Source: Rhodobacter maris
Lineage (GTDB): Bacteria > Pseudomonadota > Alphaproteobacteria > Rhodobacterales > Rhodobacteraceae
Direction: 5' to 3'
Assembly (NCBI RefSeq): GCF_900217815.1
Contig: NZ_OBMT01000003.1
Location: 299,987-363,986, forward strand
Length of the DNA: 64,000 bases
Shown: in pieces, positions 1 to 8,407 of the stretch
Layout of the letters: every line of letters starts with the position of its first letter
How positions within the stretch are numbered: the stretch's first letter is position 1
The notes under the pieces: generated by a model
What the model was told of the DNA's origin: nothing
The model's database searches: none
Seen by the model: only the letters and a program-made list of their open reading frames with translations
Made by a program: the position numbers and the translations under genes

Positions 1-1
1 G

Positions 2-1033
2 CGCGAGGGCAAGGCCACCGGGATTCGCCTCGGCGACGGCAGCGAGCTCCCCGCCGAAGTGGTGGTCTCGAACGCCGATGCGGGCCACACCTACAAGCGC
101 CTTCTGCGCAACACCACGCGTTGGCGCTGGACCGACGAGACGCTCGAAAAGAAGCGCTGGTCGATGGGCCTTTTCGTCTGGTATTTCGGCACCAAGGGCA
201 CGGCCAACATGTGGAAGGATGTCGGCCATCACTCCGTCGTCGTCGGCCCGCGCTATAAGGAGCATGTGAAGGACATCTTCATCAACGGCACGCTCGCCGA
301 TGACATGAGCCTTTACGTCCACCGCCCCTCCGTGACCGATCCGAGCGCCGCGCCGAAGGGGGATGACACCTTCTATGTGCTCTCGCCGGTGCCGCATCTG
401 GGCCATGACAATGGCGTGGATTGGGACAAGGAAATGGAGGCCTACAAGGCCAAGGTGCTCAAGGTGATCGAGGAGCGGCTGCTGCCCGGCGTCGGCGCCA
501 AGATCACCGAGGAAGTGGTGTTCACGCCGAACACCTTCCGCGACCGCTATCTCTCGCCCTTCGGCGCGGGCTTCTCGCTTGAGCCGCGGATCTTCCAGTC
601 GGCTTGGTTCCGCCCGCACAATGTCTCTGAAGAGGTCGATGGCCTCTATCTGACCGGCGCGGGCACCCATCCGGGGGCGGGTGTGCCTTCGGTGATTGGC
701 TCGGGGGAACTCGTGGCCGACATGATCGGCCCCGCTCCGGGTTTTGTCGCCACCGAGAAACCTGCGGTGAAACCGGCGCCCCCGCCTGTCGCGGCGAAAC
801 CCGCCCCGGCTGCGGCCCCGGCGCCCGAGCCCGCGAAACCGGCACCGGAAAAGGCGGCTGCGGTGAAGGCGGCTGCGGTGAAAGCGGAGGCCCCGAAACC
901 GGCGCCCGAGCCCAAACCCGAACCGGTAGCGCCCGCGCCGCAAGCGGAAGCCGCGAAACCGGCTCCGGCGGCGGCCAAGCCTGCGGCGAAACCCGCGCCC
1001 AAGCGCGCTCCGCGTGGTAAGGGCCGGAAATGA
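2..1033 (+). CDS. crtI: Phytoene desaturase CrtI, 5'-truncated by window start
   Basis: This is the C-terminal part of the FAD-dependent phytoene desaturase, which converts phytoene to neurosporene or lycopene in carotenoid synthesis at the membrane. The reading frame is open from the first bases, so the start lies outside the window. The C-terminal FAD-binding signature of the CrtI family is clear (GLYLTGAGTHPGAGVPSV, around 645-700). The stop overlaps the crtB start by four bases (ATGA type), so the two are translationally coupled. Oddity: after the normal family end (VADMIGP, about 720) the protein runs on for roughly 95 residues made almost only of Ala, Pro, Lys and Glu in AKPAP-like repeats. 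CrtI proteins that I know end near this point. The identity is certain; the role of the tail is unknown. Confidence 0.95.
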   Translation, partial: REGKATGIRLGDGSELPAEVVVSNADAGHTYKRLLRNTTRWRWTDETLEKKRWSMGLFVWYFGTKGTANMWKDVGHHSVVVGPRYKEHVKDIFINGTLADDMSLYVHRPSVTDPSAAPKGDDTFYVLSPVPHLGHDNGVDWDKEMEAYKAKVLKVIEERLLPGVGAKITEEVVFTPNTFRDRYLSPFGAGFSLEPRIFQSAWFRPHNVSEEVDGLYLTGAGTHPGAGVPSVIGSGELVADMIGPAPGFVATEKPAVKPAPPPVAAKPAPAAAPAPEPAKPAPEKAAAVKAAAVKAEAPKPAPEPKPEPVAPAPQAEAAKPAPAAAKPAAKPAPKRAPRGKGRK

Positions 1034-2040
1034 TCGCCCCGGAAGATATGGCGGTTTGCCGCGAGCTGATCCGCACCGGGAGCTATTCGTTCCATGCCGC
1101 CTCGCGGGTTCTGCCCGCGCGGGTGCGCGATCCGGCGCTCGCCCTTTATGCTTTCTGCCGCGTCGCCGACGATGCGGTGGATGAAGTCGCGGCCTCCGAC
1201 AAGGGGGCCGCGGTTGCGCGCCTGAAAGACCGGCTCGACCGGATCTATGCCGGTCAGCCGCGCGATGCGGCCTCCGACCGGGCCTTTGCCTCGGTGGTGG
1301 AGGAATTCGAGATGCCGCGGGCGCTGCCCGAAGCGCTGATCGAAGGGCTCGAATGGGATGCCTCGGGGCGGCGCTACAAGGATCTCTCCGAGCTTCAGGC
1401 CTATTCGGCGCGTGTGGCTTCGGCCGTTGGCGCGATGATGTGCGTGCTGATGCGGGTGCGCGACCCCGATGTGATCGCGCGGGCCTGTGACCTTGGCCTT
1501 GCGATGCAGCTCACCAATATTGCGCGCGATGTGGGCGAGGATGCCCGCGCCGGGCGACTGTTCCTGCCGCTCGACTGGCTCGCCGAAGAGGGGATCGACC
1601 CGGAAGAATTCCTTGCCGATCCGCAACCGCTTCCCGGCATTTGTCGCTGCACCGAGCGGCTGATCAAACGCGCCGACATGCTTTACTGGCGTGCCGCGAC
1701 CGGCGTGCGCTGCCTGCCGCTCGACTGCCGCCCCGGCATTTTGGCTGCGGGCCGGGTTTATGCCGCGATTGGTGATCAGGTCGTGCGCCGGGGCCATGAC
1801 AGCGTGACGAGCCGCGCCTATACCTCCGGGCGGCGCAAGCTGGTGCTGATGGTCGGCTCGGTGTTCTCGTCGATGGGCTTTTCGCTGTTGCCGCGCTCGG
1901 CGCGGCTTCATGCAAAACCCGAGCCCGAGATCGCCTTCCTCGTCGATGCGGCATCGCGCAAGCCCGAAGGGCAGGATCGTGCCGAGCTTCTGATCGGCGC
2001 GATGATGGCGCTGAAGGCGCGCGACCGCGGGCTCGCCTGA
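1030..2040 (+). CDS. crtB: Phytoene synthase CrtB
   Basis: It condenses two geranylgeranyl diphosphates to phytoene, the first committed carotenoid step. The 336-residue length fits the squalene/phytoene synthase family. The first Asp-rich motif is DDAVDE (residues 47-52) and the second is in ARDVGEDARAGR (about residue 170), both for Mg-diphosphate binding. The ATG start overlaps the crtI stop, so it forms an operon with crtI, as in Rhodobacter capsulatus and R. sphaeroides. Confidence 0.97.
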   Translation: MIAPEDMAVCRELIRTGSYSFHAASRVLPARVRDPALALYAFCRVADDAVDEVAASDKGAAVARLKDRLDRIYAGQPRDAASDRAFASVVEEFEMPRALPEALIEGLEWDASGRRYKDLSELQAYSARVASAVGAMMCVLMRVRDPDVIARACDLGLAMQLTNIARDVGEDARAGRLFLPLDWLAEEGIDPEEFLADPQPLPGICRCTERLIKRADMLYWRAATGVRCLPLDCRPGILAAGRVYAAIGDQVVRRGHDSVTSRAYTSGRRKLVLMVGSVFSSMGFSLLPRSARLHAKPEPEIAFLVDAASRKPEGQDRAELLIGAMMALKARDRGLA

Positions 2041-2080
2041 GCCTGCGGCCTCGCGCCCGCGGGCTGCGACAAAACGTCAG

Positions 2081-2111
2081 GGCGCCCGATTTGAGCGGAA
2101 CCTCGGGCGCC
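2081..2111 (+). terminator. Stem-loop between crtB and tspO
   Basis: GGCGCCCGA (2081-2089) pairs with TCGGGCGCC (2103-2111) across a 13-base loop. No T-run follows, so it may be an attenuator or an mRNA 3'-end stabiliser, not a full terminator. It separates the crtIB message from tspO. Confidence 0.5.
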
Positions 2112-2160
2112 ACAAGGGGTTATGGAAGGAACGTGCAACCTTCCCAACCGGAGGCCTCTG

Positions 2161-2643
2161 ATGAGCCTGCCCCTGTTTTTTGTGTTCCTTGCTTCCTGCC
2201 TCACCGCTGGCACCACGGGTGCCGTGTTCAAGCCCAATACCTGGTATGACAGCCTCAACAAACCCGAGTGGACCCCGCCGAACTGGGTGTTCCCGACGGT
2301 CTGGACCACGCTCTACATCCTGATGTCGATTGCCGCGGCACGGGTGGCGGGGCTCGCGGGCGAGAATGCCGAGGTGGGCATGGCGCTTGCGCTCTGGGGC
2401 CTGCAGATCGGTTTCAACACGCTCTGGACGCCGATCTTTTTCGGTCTGCATCGTCTGGGCGGCGGCATGATCGTGCTGGTCGGGTTGTGGCTGACCGTGT
2501 TTGCCACCACGATCCTGTTCTGGCGCATCGACTGGGTCGCGGGGCTGCTGTTCGTGCCCTATGTGATCTGGGTGACCACTGCGGGTGCGCTGAACTGGAG
2601 CGTGTGGCGTCGCAATCCCAATGAGCCCGCCGTCACGCCGTAA
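2161..2643 (+). CDS. tspO: Tryptophan-rich sensory protein TspO
   Basis: This is an outer-membrane/envelope tetrapyrrole-binding protein of the TspO/MBR (peripheral benzodiazepine receptor) family. In R. sphaeroides it modulates photosynthesis-gene expression in response to oxygen. The product is 160 residues, mostly five hydrophobic helices with many Trp. Typical stretches are KPNTWYDSLNKPEWTPPNWVFPTVW and FNTLWTPIFFGLHRLG, the latter near residues 85-100. I chose ATG 2161, just after a GGAGG-like site, over an upstream in-frame start at 2122, because it matches known TspO N-termini. Its place between crtB and crtC is the usual Rhodobacter one. Confidence 0.93.
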   Translation: MSLPLFFVFLASCLTAGTTGAVFKPNTWYDSLNKPEWTPPNWVFPTVWTTLYILMSIAAARVAGLAGENAEVGMALALWGLQIGFNTLWTPIFFGLHRLGGGMIVLVGLWLTVFATTILFWRIDWVAGLLFVPYVIWVTTAGALNWSVWRRNPNEPAVTP

Positions 2644-2672
2644 GCGCCACGCCGTAAGTTCTGACGAGACTC

Positions 2673-2707
2673 AAAAAGCCCGCCTTGCCAATGCAGGGCG
2701 GGCTTTT
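2673..2707. terminator. Bidirectional intrinsic terminator between tspO and crtC
   Basis: AAAAAGCCCGCC and GGGCGGGCTTTT form a GC stem flanked by A-run and T-run, so it can end both tspO (+) and crtC (-), which converge here. Confidence 0.85.
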
Positions 2708-2724
2708 CATGCCTGAGCGGCGTC

Positions 2725-3570
2725 TCAGTCCTTGAACGTCCAGCCCGCGCGGCGCGGCACGCGCACGGCAAGCATCGGCTTCAACACCGGCTGACGGAAC
2801 CGCACGAGGTCGAGCGCCTCATGCATGCCCATGCTTATTTCGCCGTCGATCGTGGTTTCCATGAGCGCGCGCGAATAGAAAGGCGCTTCGAGAAGCGAGA
2901 ACACGCCCTTCGGCTTTGCGCCCGGATCACAGCGGGTTTCGCGCCGCACAAACCAGGGCGTGCGCTTCATCTTCACGAGCGGCGGCGGGGTCTCCACCTC
3001 GCGCACCGAGCCATCGGGGTTGATCTGCACCGCGAGCGCGACCTTGGTGCCGTCGAGCCGGGTGGCATCGTAAAAGCAGACCGTGCGGTCCTTCAGCGGG
3101 AACCGTCCCCAGGTCCAGAAGGCGAAATCTTCCTCAAGCGCGCGGGAGCCGAAATTGGCGTCAAAATAGCCATGCCCGGTCCATTTGTGCCCGGGCGCGA
3201 GGTCGACCTCGACCTTGGCGATGGGGGCAAAGGGGCGCCAGGTGTGGCCGGCATCGGGGGTGAGGCGCACTTCGGCCTGCGTGACGGCCTGGGGCGTCAG
3301 AACGATCCGGCCCTTGAGCTTGCCGAGCTTGGGCAGGGCCCCCCATTCATCGACATCGATGATCAGTTCGGTCCCGGTCCAGGTGAGCTTCGACGGGCCG
3401 ACCTCGAACGTGTCGCGGGTCTGGCGCAGTGCCGAGCGGCCGCGGTCAGTCATCGTGAAGCGGCCGTCACGGCCGGTCGTCACCAGGTTGATGCAGCAAT
3501 GGTTCTGCGGCTCCTTGCGGCCCGACCAGCGATACCACGGCGAGAACACCGAGCCGATGAAGGCGATCAT
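2725..3570 (-). CDS. crtC: Hydroxyneurosporene synthase (carotenoid 1,2-hydratase) CrtC
   Basis: It adds water across the C1-C2 double bond of neurosporene or lycopene in the spheroidene pathway. From ATG 3570 (MIAFIGSVFSPWY) the product is 281 residues, the length I recall for R. capsulatus CrtC. Family stretches include GHGYFDANFGSRALEEDF and YSRALMETTIDGE. Oddity: the frame stays open far upstream, and the family-like sequence GYAWWYCDGISDDG lies directly before this Met (to about 3660, overlapping the end of crtD). No ATG, GTG or TTG occurs in that stretch, so the true N-terminus is uncertain. It is co-transcribed with crtD on the reverse strand. Confidence 0.9.
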   Translation of the reverse strand: MIAFIGSVFSPWYRWSGRKEPQNHCCINLVTTGRDGRFTMTDRGRSALRQTRDTFEVGPSKLTWTGTELIIDVDEWGALPKLGKLKGRIVLTPQAVTQAEVRLTPDAGHTWRPFAPIAKVEVDLAPGHKWTGHGYFDANFGSRALEEDFAFWTWGRFPLKDRTVCFYDATRLDGTKVALAVQINPDGSVREVETPPPLVKMKRTPWFVRRETRCDPGAKPKGVFSLLEAPFYSRALMETTIDGEISMGMHEALDLVRFRQPVLKPMLAVRVPRRAGWTFKD

Positions 3571-3635
3571 CGAAAACGCCTTGGTGCCATCGTCCGAGAT
3601 GCCGTCGCAATACCACCAGGCGTAGCCGTTCGGCC

Positions 3636-5120
3636 CTACTTCGCGGCGGAAATCCGGTCCGCCGCCAAGGCCCTCGCCGCATGCCTGCCGGAAGTCAGCG
3701 CCATGGGAACCCCCGCGCCAGGATGGGTGCCCCCACCCGCCAGATAGAGCCCCTTCAGCCCGGTCCGTGCCAAAGGCCGCTGAAATGTCGCCAACACCCC
3801 CTCGGGTGAGCCCCCGTAGATCGCCCCCTGCGAGCCCGGAAACCGGCGCGACAGCAGCGCGGGCGTCGTCAGCCCCGGCGCGTCCGGCTCCGGTTCGAAC
3901 CTCAGCCCCATCGCGGCCAGCGTCGGGAAGGTGCGTGCCCTGCATTGCGATTCCTCCTGCGGGAAGGGTTGGTGGCCCGCAGGCCCGTTCATGATGATCT
4001 CGAAGCGCTCGATCTCGGGGGGCGGGCTCGCCATCTCGCGGTCCTGCGCGCAGACATAGAGCGTCGGCTCTTCCGGCATCCGGCCCACGCCGATCGGGCC
4101 GAATTCAAGCTCCGGGTCGGCGCTGAAAAAGACGTTGTGATGAGCAAGCTCAACGCCCACGGGCTTCGCGCCAAAGGCCCAGACCCAGGCCGAAAGGCTC
4201 GGCTCGGGGCGGCGGGTATCCTCCATCGAGGCGCGCGCGGCATCGCCCAGAAGCCCGTCGCGCAAAGCCCCCGGATCGCCGTTGAACACGCAAGCCGAAC
4301 AGGGGATCGAGGTGCCGTTCTCGATTTCCACCGCGACCACGCGGCCCTCCTTGCGCACGATCCGCTTGGCGCGGGAGTTGAAGTGGAACTTCACCCCCTT
4401 CCGCTCGGCAACACGCGCGAGCGCCGCGGCAACGCCATGCATCCCTTCCGCGATCGCCCAGACCCCTTGCACTTCGGCCTGCCAGATCAGCGAGAGCACC
4501 GCGGGCGTCTGGCTGGGCCTGCCGCCGACATAGGTGGCGTAACGGCCAAAGAGCTGCACCAGCCGCGGGTCGGAGAAATGGGCGCGCAAGAGGTCTTGCA
4601 TCGTCAGTCCCGGGCGCAGGGCGCGCCAGAGTTTCGGGCGGGCCAGTGTGGCGGCGACGATTCGGCCAAGATCCGGCTTTGGCGCCGCGATCACCGAGCC
4701 CGAGAAGGCGTCCCACATCCCTCGCGTGATCCGGTCGAAGCGGCGGAATGCCGCAGCCTCCTTCGGCCCGAAGGCCGCCTCGATCGCCGCGATATTGGCC
4801 TCGAGATCGGTGAAAAAGTCGAGCATCGCCCCGTCGGGCCAGAAATGGCGCGCGAGCCGCGGCAGCGGAATCAGCGTCAGCTCGTCTTCCGTCCGGGTGC
4901 CGCATTCGGCGAAGATCGCATCGAGAACATGGCGCATTGTCAGCACTGTCGGGCCGGTATCGGCCAGCCCGGAGGGGGTTGGCACCCCGCGGGCCTTGCC
5001 GCCGGGTACGTCGCCCGCTTCAACAACCGTCACCTTGATGCCTTGCGCCGCGAGCCCCGCCGCTGCCGCCAATCCACCCATTCCGGCGCCGATCACCACG
5101 ACGCCCGTCTCACCTTGCAT
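3636..5120 (-). CDS. crtD: Hydroxy/methoxyneurosporene desaturase CrtD
   Basis: This FAD-dependent 3,4-desaturase acts on 1-hydroxy- or methoxy-neurosporene in spheroidene synthesis. The 494-residue protein has the dinucleotide-binding motif VVVIGAGMGGLAAAAGL near residue 8 and the CrtI-family C-terminal FAD signature GLYLAGGGTHPGAGVPMAL. It is divergent from crtE, with a PpsR-type palindrome in the shared promoter region. Its stop codon lies inside the upstream open part of the crtC frame. Confidence 0.95.
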   Translation of the reverse strand: MQGETGVVVIGAGMGGLAAAAGLAAQGIKVTVVEAGDVPGGKARGVPTPSGLADTGPTVLTMRHVLDAIFAECGTRTEDELTLIPLPRLARHFWPDGAMLDFFTDLEANIAAIEAAFGPKEAAAFRRFDRITRGMWDAFSGSVIAAPKPDLGRIVAATLARPKLWRALRPGLTMQDLLRAHFSDPRLVQLFGRYATYVGGRPSQTPAVLSLIWQAEVQGVWAIAEGMHGVAAALARVAERKGVKFHFNSRAKRIVRKEGRVVAVEIENGTSIPCSACVFNGDPGALRDGLLGDAARASMEDTRRPEPSLSAWVWAFGAKPVGVELAHHNVFFSADPELEFGPIGVGRMPEEPTLYVCAQDREMASPPPEIERFEIIMNGPAGHQPFPQEESQCRARTFPTLAAMGLRFEPEPDAPGLTTPALLSRRFPGSQGAIYGGSPEGVLATFQRPLARTGLKGLYLAGGGTHPGAGVPMALTSGRHAARALAADRISAAK

Positions 5121-5172
5121 TCCCGCGCTCCAAACATATCCCCGGAGGGTGCAATTTGTCCCATCCCCCGGG

Positions 5173-5190
5173 TGTAACTTTCAGTTTACA
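5173..5190. promoter_or_regulatory. PpsR/CrtJ-type operator in crtD-crtE divergent region
   Basis: A TGT-N12-ACA palindrome (TGTAACTTTCAGTTTACA) lies between the divergent crtD and crtE starts. This is the known consensus of the aerobic repressor PpsR (CrtJ) of Rhodobacter photosynthesis genes. Only one clear copy is seen. Confidence 0.75.
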
Positions 5191-5241
5191 CATGGAGGGG
5201 CGAATGCCAATGTCCCGAGTGACGCAGCGGAGGGCCCTTTC

Positions 5242-6114
5242 ATGTCCATGATGGATACCCGTATCGAGACGGCGCTGAAAGCCGCGCTCTCCCCCGAGGC
5301 CCTGGCGGCTTGCCCGCCGCGGCTCGCCACCTCGCTGCCCTATGCGGTGTTTCCGGGCGGGGCGCGGATCCGCCCGACGATCCTGATGGCGGTGGCTACG
5401 GCCTGCGGCGACGACATGCCCGCGGTGAGCGACGCGGCCGCCGTGGCGCTTGAGTTGATGCATTGCGCGAGCCTCGTGCATGATGATCTACCCGCCTTTG
5501 ACGATGCCGATATCCGCCGTGGAAAGCCCTCGCTGCACAAGGCCTATAGCGAGCCGCTCGCGGTTCTGGCGGGCGACAGCCTGCTCATCCGCGGCTTTGA
5601 AGTGCTCGCCGCCGTCGGGGCGCAATCGCCCGACCGCGCGCTCAAGCTCATCGCCAAACTCGGCCAGCTCTCGGGCGCCTGCGGCGGCATCTGCGCGGGT
5701 CAGGCCTGGGAAAGCGAGCCCGAGGTTGATCTGGCCGCCTATCACCAGTCCAAAACCGGCGCGCTTTTCATTGCGGCAACGCAGATGGGCGCGATTGCGG
5801 CGGGTGCCGAGCCCGAGCCGTGGTTTGATCTCGGGATGCGGATCGGCTCCGCTTTCCAGATCGCCGACGACCTGAAAGATGCGCTCGTCCCCGCCGAGGT
5901 GATGGGCAAGCCCGCCGGGCAAGACAGCACCCACCAGCGCCCGACCGCGGTGCAGACGATGGGGATCGCGGGGGCGACCAAGCATTTGCAAGACGTGCTC
6001 GCGGGCGCCATCGCTTCGATCCCGTCGTGCCCCGGGGAGGCGAAGCTCGCCCAGCTCGTGCAGCTTTACGCACAGAAAATCATGGATATCCCGGCTGCCG
6101 CTGACCGGAGTTGA
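5242..6114 (+). CDS. crtE: Geranylgeranyl diphosphate synthase CrtE
   Basis: It makes C20 geranylgeranyl diphosphate for carotenoids and for the bacteriochlorophyll tail. The product is 290 residues from ATG 5242, preceded by a GGAGGG site. The first Asp-rich motif is HDDLPAFDD (residues 80-88) and the second is QIADDLKD (about 212-219), the isoprenyl diphosphate synthase signatures. Open frame extends far upstream, but that part is the antisense of crtD. crtF follows three bases after its stop. Confidence 0.96.
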   Translation: MSMMDTRIETALKAALSPEALAACPPRLATSLPYAVFPGGARIRPTILMAVATACGDDMPAVSDAAAVALELMHCASLVHDDLPAFDDADIRRGKPSLHKAYSEPLAVLAGDSLLIRGFEVLAAVGAQSPDRALKLIAKLGQLSGACGGICAGQAWESEPEVDLAAYHQSKTGALFIAATQMGAIAAGAEPEPWFDLGMRIGSAFQIADDLKDALVPAEVMGKPAGQDSTHQRPTAVQTMGIAGATKHLQDVLAGAIASIPSCPGEAKLAQLVQLYAQKIMDIPAAADRS

Positions 6115-6117
6115 GCC

Positions 6118-7299
6118 GTGGCCAAGGATGATGTCAGCGTTTCGAGAAGCGAGGCTGCGGCCGCGCCGGTGAAACCGCCTGCGGGCCCGGTGCCCGATCT
6201 GGGCCGTGAGGAACCGCCGCGCCCGCCGGGCAGGGTCGGCTTTTTTACCCGCATCGCGCTTTCGCCGCGGCTGCATGAAATCTTTGAGCGCATGCCGCTG
6301 ATGAACCGCGTCACACGGCGCGAGGGCGTGGCGCTGTTCGATGTCGTCTCGGGCTTCGTGCAGAGCCAGGTTTTGCTTGCCGTGGTCGAGTTCCGGCTTT
6401 TGCACATCCTCGCCGAGGGGGCCTGGCGGCTCGAGCAGATCTCGTTGCGCTCGGGGCTGGCCGAAGACCGGCTTGCGGTTCTGTTGCAAGCCGCTGCCGC
6501 GCTCAAGCTCGTGAAGTTCCGCCGCGGCCTGTGGCATCTGATGCCGCGCGGCGCGGCCTTCATCACCGTGCCGGGGCTCGAATCGATGGTGCGTCACCAT
6601 CCGGTCCTGTACCGCGACCTTTGCGACCCGGTTGCCTTCCTCAAAGGCCAGACCGAGCCGGAGCTTGCGGGCTTCTGGCCCTATGTCTTCGGTCCGCTCG
6701 CGCGGGAGGATGCCGGGCTTGCCGCGCGCTATTCGCAGCTCATGGCGGACAGCCAGCGCACCGTCGCCGATGATACCTTGCGGCTGATCGACCTGTCCAA
6801 GGCGAAGCGACTGATGGATGTGGGCGGGGGCACCGGCGCGTTCCTGCGTCAGGCGGCGGCGCTCTACCCCGAGCTGGATCTGACGCTCTTCGATCTGCCG
6901 CATGTGCTTGAGGTGGCAGACCGCTTCAGCCCGCGACTCACGCTCGCGCCCGGCTCGTTCCGCGATGACCCGATTCCCGAAGGGGCCGATGTCATCTCTT
7001 TGGTGCGGGTTCTGTATGATCATCCTGACAGCGTGGTCGAGCCGCTGCTGAAAAAAGTGCATGCTGCGCTGCCGCCCGGAGGCCGTCTGATCATCTCCGA
7101 AACCTTCGGTGGCGGCGAAAAACCGGATCGCGCCTGCGACGTTTATTTCGCCTTCTACACGATGGCGATGTGCTCGGGGCGCACGCGATCCCCCGAAGAG
7201 ATCAAGCAAATGCTTGAAAAGGCAGGGTTCGTTCGGGTGACGAAAGCCCGCACCCTGCGCCCCTTCATCACCTCGGTGATCGAAGCCGAACGCGGATGA
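6118..7299 (+). CDS. crtF: Hydroxyneurosporene O-methyltransferase CrtF
   Basis: It methylates the C1 hydroxyl of hydroxyneurosporene or demethylspheroidene using S-adenosylmethionine. The protein has 393 residues from GTG 6118. It has a winged-helix dimerisation domain in the first half and a Rossmann methyltransferase domain with the SAM motif [11 protein letters not shown] (about residue 235). A Pro/Ala-rich N-terminal 40 residues precedes the fold. It is tightly coupled to crtE. Confidence 0.95.
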   Translation: MAKDDVSVSRSEAAAAPVKPPAGPVPDLGREEPPRPPGRVGFFTRIALSPRLHEIFERMPLMNRVTRREGVALFDVVSGFVQSQVLLAVVEFRLLHILAEGAWRLEQISLRSGLAEDRLAVLLQAAAALKLVKFRRGLWHLMPRGAAFITVPGLESMVRHHPVLYRDLCDPVAFLKGQTEPELAGFWPYVFGPLAREDAGLAARYSQLMADSQRTVADDTLRLIDLSKAKRLMDVGGGTGAFLRQAAALYPELDLTLFDLPHVLEVADRFSPRLTLAPGSFRDDPIPEGADVISLVRVLYDHPDSVVEPLLKKVHAALPPGGRLIISETFGGGEKPDRACDVYFAFYTMAMCSGRTRSPEEIKQMLEKAGFVRVTKARTLRPFITSVIEAERG

Positions 7300-7308
7300 G
7301 CCCGCGCG

Positions 7309-7331
7309 GCCCGGCCCGGAAGGGGCCGGGC
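7309..7331 (+). terminator. GC stem-loop after crtF
   Basis: GCCCGGCCC (7309-7317) and GGGCCGGGC (7323-7331) form a 9-bp stem just after crtF. No T-run follows, so crtEF to bchC read-through, known in R. capsulatus superoperons, remains possible. Confidence 0.55.
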
Positions 7332-7367
7332 GGGGTCAGAAAGTCGCACGCCCGATTGCGTCGAAAG

Positions 7368-7385
7368 TGTCTAATCAAATTGACA
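7368..7385. promoter_or_regulatory. PpsR/CrtJ operator 1 of bchC, overlapping a -35 box
   Basis: TGTCTAATCAAATTGACA is a perfect TGT-N12-ACA palindrome. Its right half contains TTGACA (7380-7385), a consensus sigma-70 -35 box, so a bound repressor would block RNA polymerase. Confidence 0.88.
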
Positions 7386-7393
7386 GTCGGGCG

Positions 7394-7411
7394 TGTAAGT
7401 TTAATCATACA
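7394..7411. promoter_or_regulatory. PpsR/CrtJ operator 2 of bchC, covering the -10 region
   Basis: TGTAAGTTTAATCATACA is a second TGT-N12-ACA palindrome, 8 bp from the first and on the -10 side. The same two-site, 8-bp arrangement is described for the R. capsulatus bchC promoter, where CrtJ binds cooperatively. Confidence 0.88.
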
Positions 7412-7462
7412 TCTAGGCGTGATCTGCCCGACTCTCCGGCCCGATCGCGTCGGGAGTGAGAG

Positions 7463-8407
7463 ATGGAAACGCAAGTCGTCATAATGTCCGGTCCGAAAGC
7501 GATCTCGACGGGCACCGCTGGACTGATCGACCCCGGTCCTTCGGATCTCGTCGTCGACGTCGCCTATTCCGGCATTTCGACAGGTACCGAAAAGCTGTTC
7601 TGGCTTGGCACCATGCCACCCTTCCCGGGCATGGGGTACCCTCTCGTTCCCGGCTATGAGAGTTTCGGAGAGGTTGTCGAAGCCGGCCCCGACACCGGCT
7701 TTCGACCGGGTGATCACGTCTTCGTCCCCGGGGCGAACTGCTACTCGGGCGGAGTGCGCGGATTGTTCGGCGGTGCCTCCAGGCGTCTGGTCACGGCAGC
7801 GTCGCGGGTCTGCCGCCTCGATGCCGGGATCGGCGCCGAGGGGGCGCTGCTCGCGCTCGCCGCCACCGCCCGCCATGCGCTTGCCGGGTTTGACAATGCG
7901 CTCCCCGATCTGATCGTGGGGCATGGCACGCTGGGCCGTTTGCTCGCGCGCCTCACCATCGCTGCGGGCGGCAAGCCGCCGGTGGTGTGGGAGATCAACG
8001 CCGCTCGCCGGTCCGGTGCGCAGGGCTATGAGGTGCTTGACCCGGCCGAGGATCCGCGCCGCGATTACAAGGCGATCTATGATGCCTCCGGGGCGCCCGG
8101 GCTGATCGACCAGCTCGTCGGCCATCTCGACAAACATGGCGAACTGGTGCTGTGCGGCTTTTATACCGTGCCCGTGTCCTTCGCCTTCGTGCCCGCCTTC
8201 ATGAAGGAGATGCGCCTGCGCATCGCCGCAGAATGGCAGCCCGCCGACCTCTCCGCGACCCGGGCCCTGATCGAGAGCGGCGCGCTCTCGCTCGATGGTC
8301 TCATCACCCATCGCCGCCCCGCGGCCGATGCGGCCGAGGCCTACAGAACCGCTTTTGAAGACCCCGACTGCCTGAAGATGATCCTCGACTGGAGTAAAGC
8401 CGCATGA
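7463..8407 (+). CDS. bchC: Bacteriochlorophyllide a dehydrogenase BchC
   Basis: It oxidises the C3 hydroxyethyl group to acetyl in late bacteriochlorophyll a synthesis. This 314-residue MDR-type (zinc-alcohol-dehydrogenase-like) oxidoreductase has the stretch [15 protein letters not shown] near the N-terminus and a degenerate nucleotide-binding region ([14 protein letters not shown]). It follows the two PpsR operators and overlaps bchX by four bases, heading the bchCXYZ-puf superoperon. Confidence 0.95.
   Translation: METQVVIMSGPKAISTGTAGLIDPGPSDLVVDVAYSGISTGTEKLFWLGTMPPFPGMGYPLVPGYESFGEVVEAGPDTGFRPGDHVFVPGANCYSGGVRGLFGGASRRLVTAASRVCRLDAGIGAEGALLALAATARHALAGFDNALPDLIVGHGTLGRLLARLTIAAGGKPPVVWEINAARRSGAQGYEVLDPAEDPRRDYKAIYDASGAPGLIDQLVGHLDKHGELVLCGFYTVPVSFAFVPAFMKEMRLRIAAEWQPADLSATRALIESGALSLDGLITHRRPAADAAEAYRTAFEDPDCLKMILDWSKAA

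Noticed and set aside
646..1911. Long reverse-strand frame of 421 residues opposite crtI and crtB
   Set aside because: It is the antisense of well-identified genes; its Arg/His/Ala-rich product has no domain character, a common effect in high-GC DNA.
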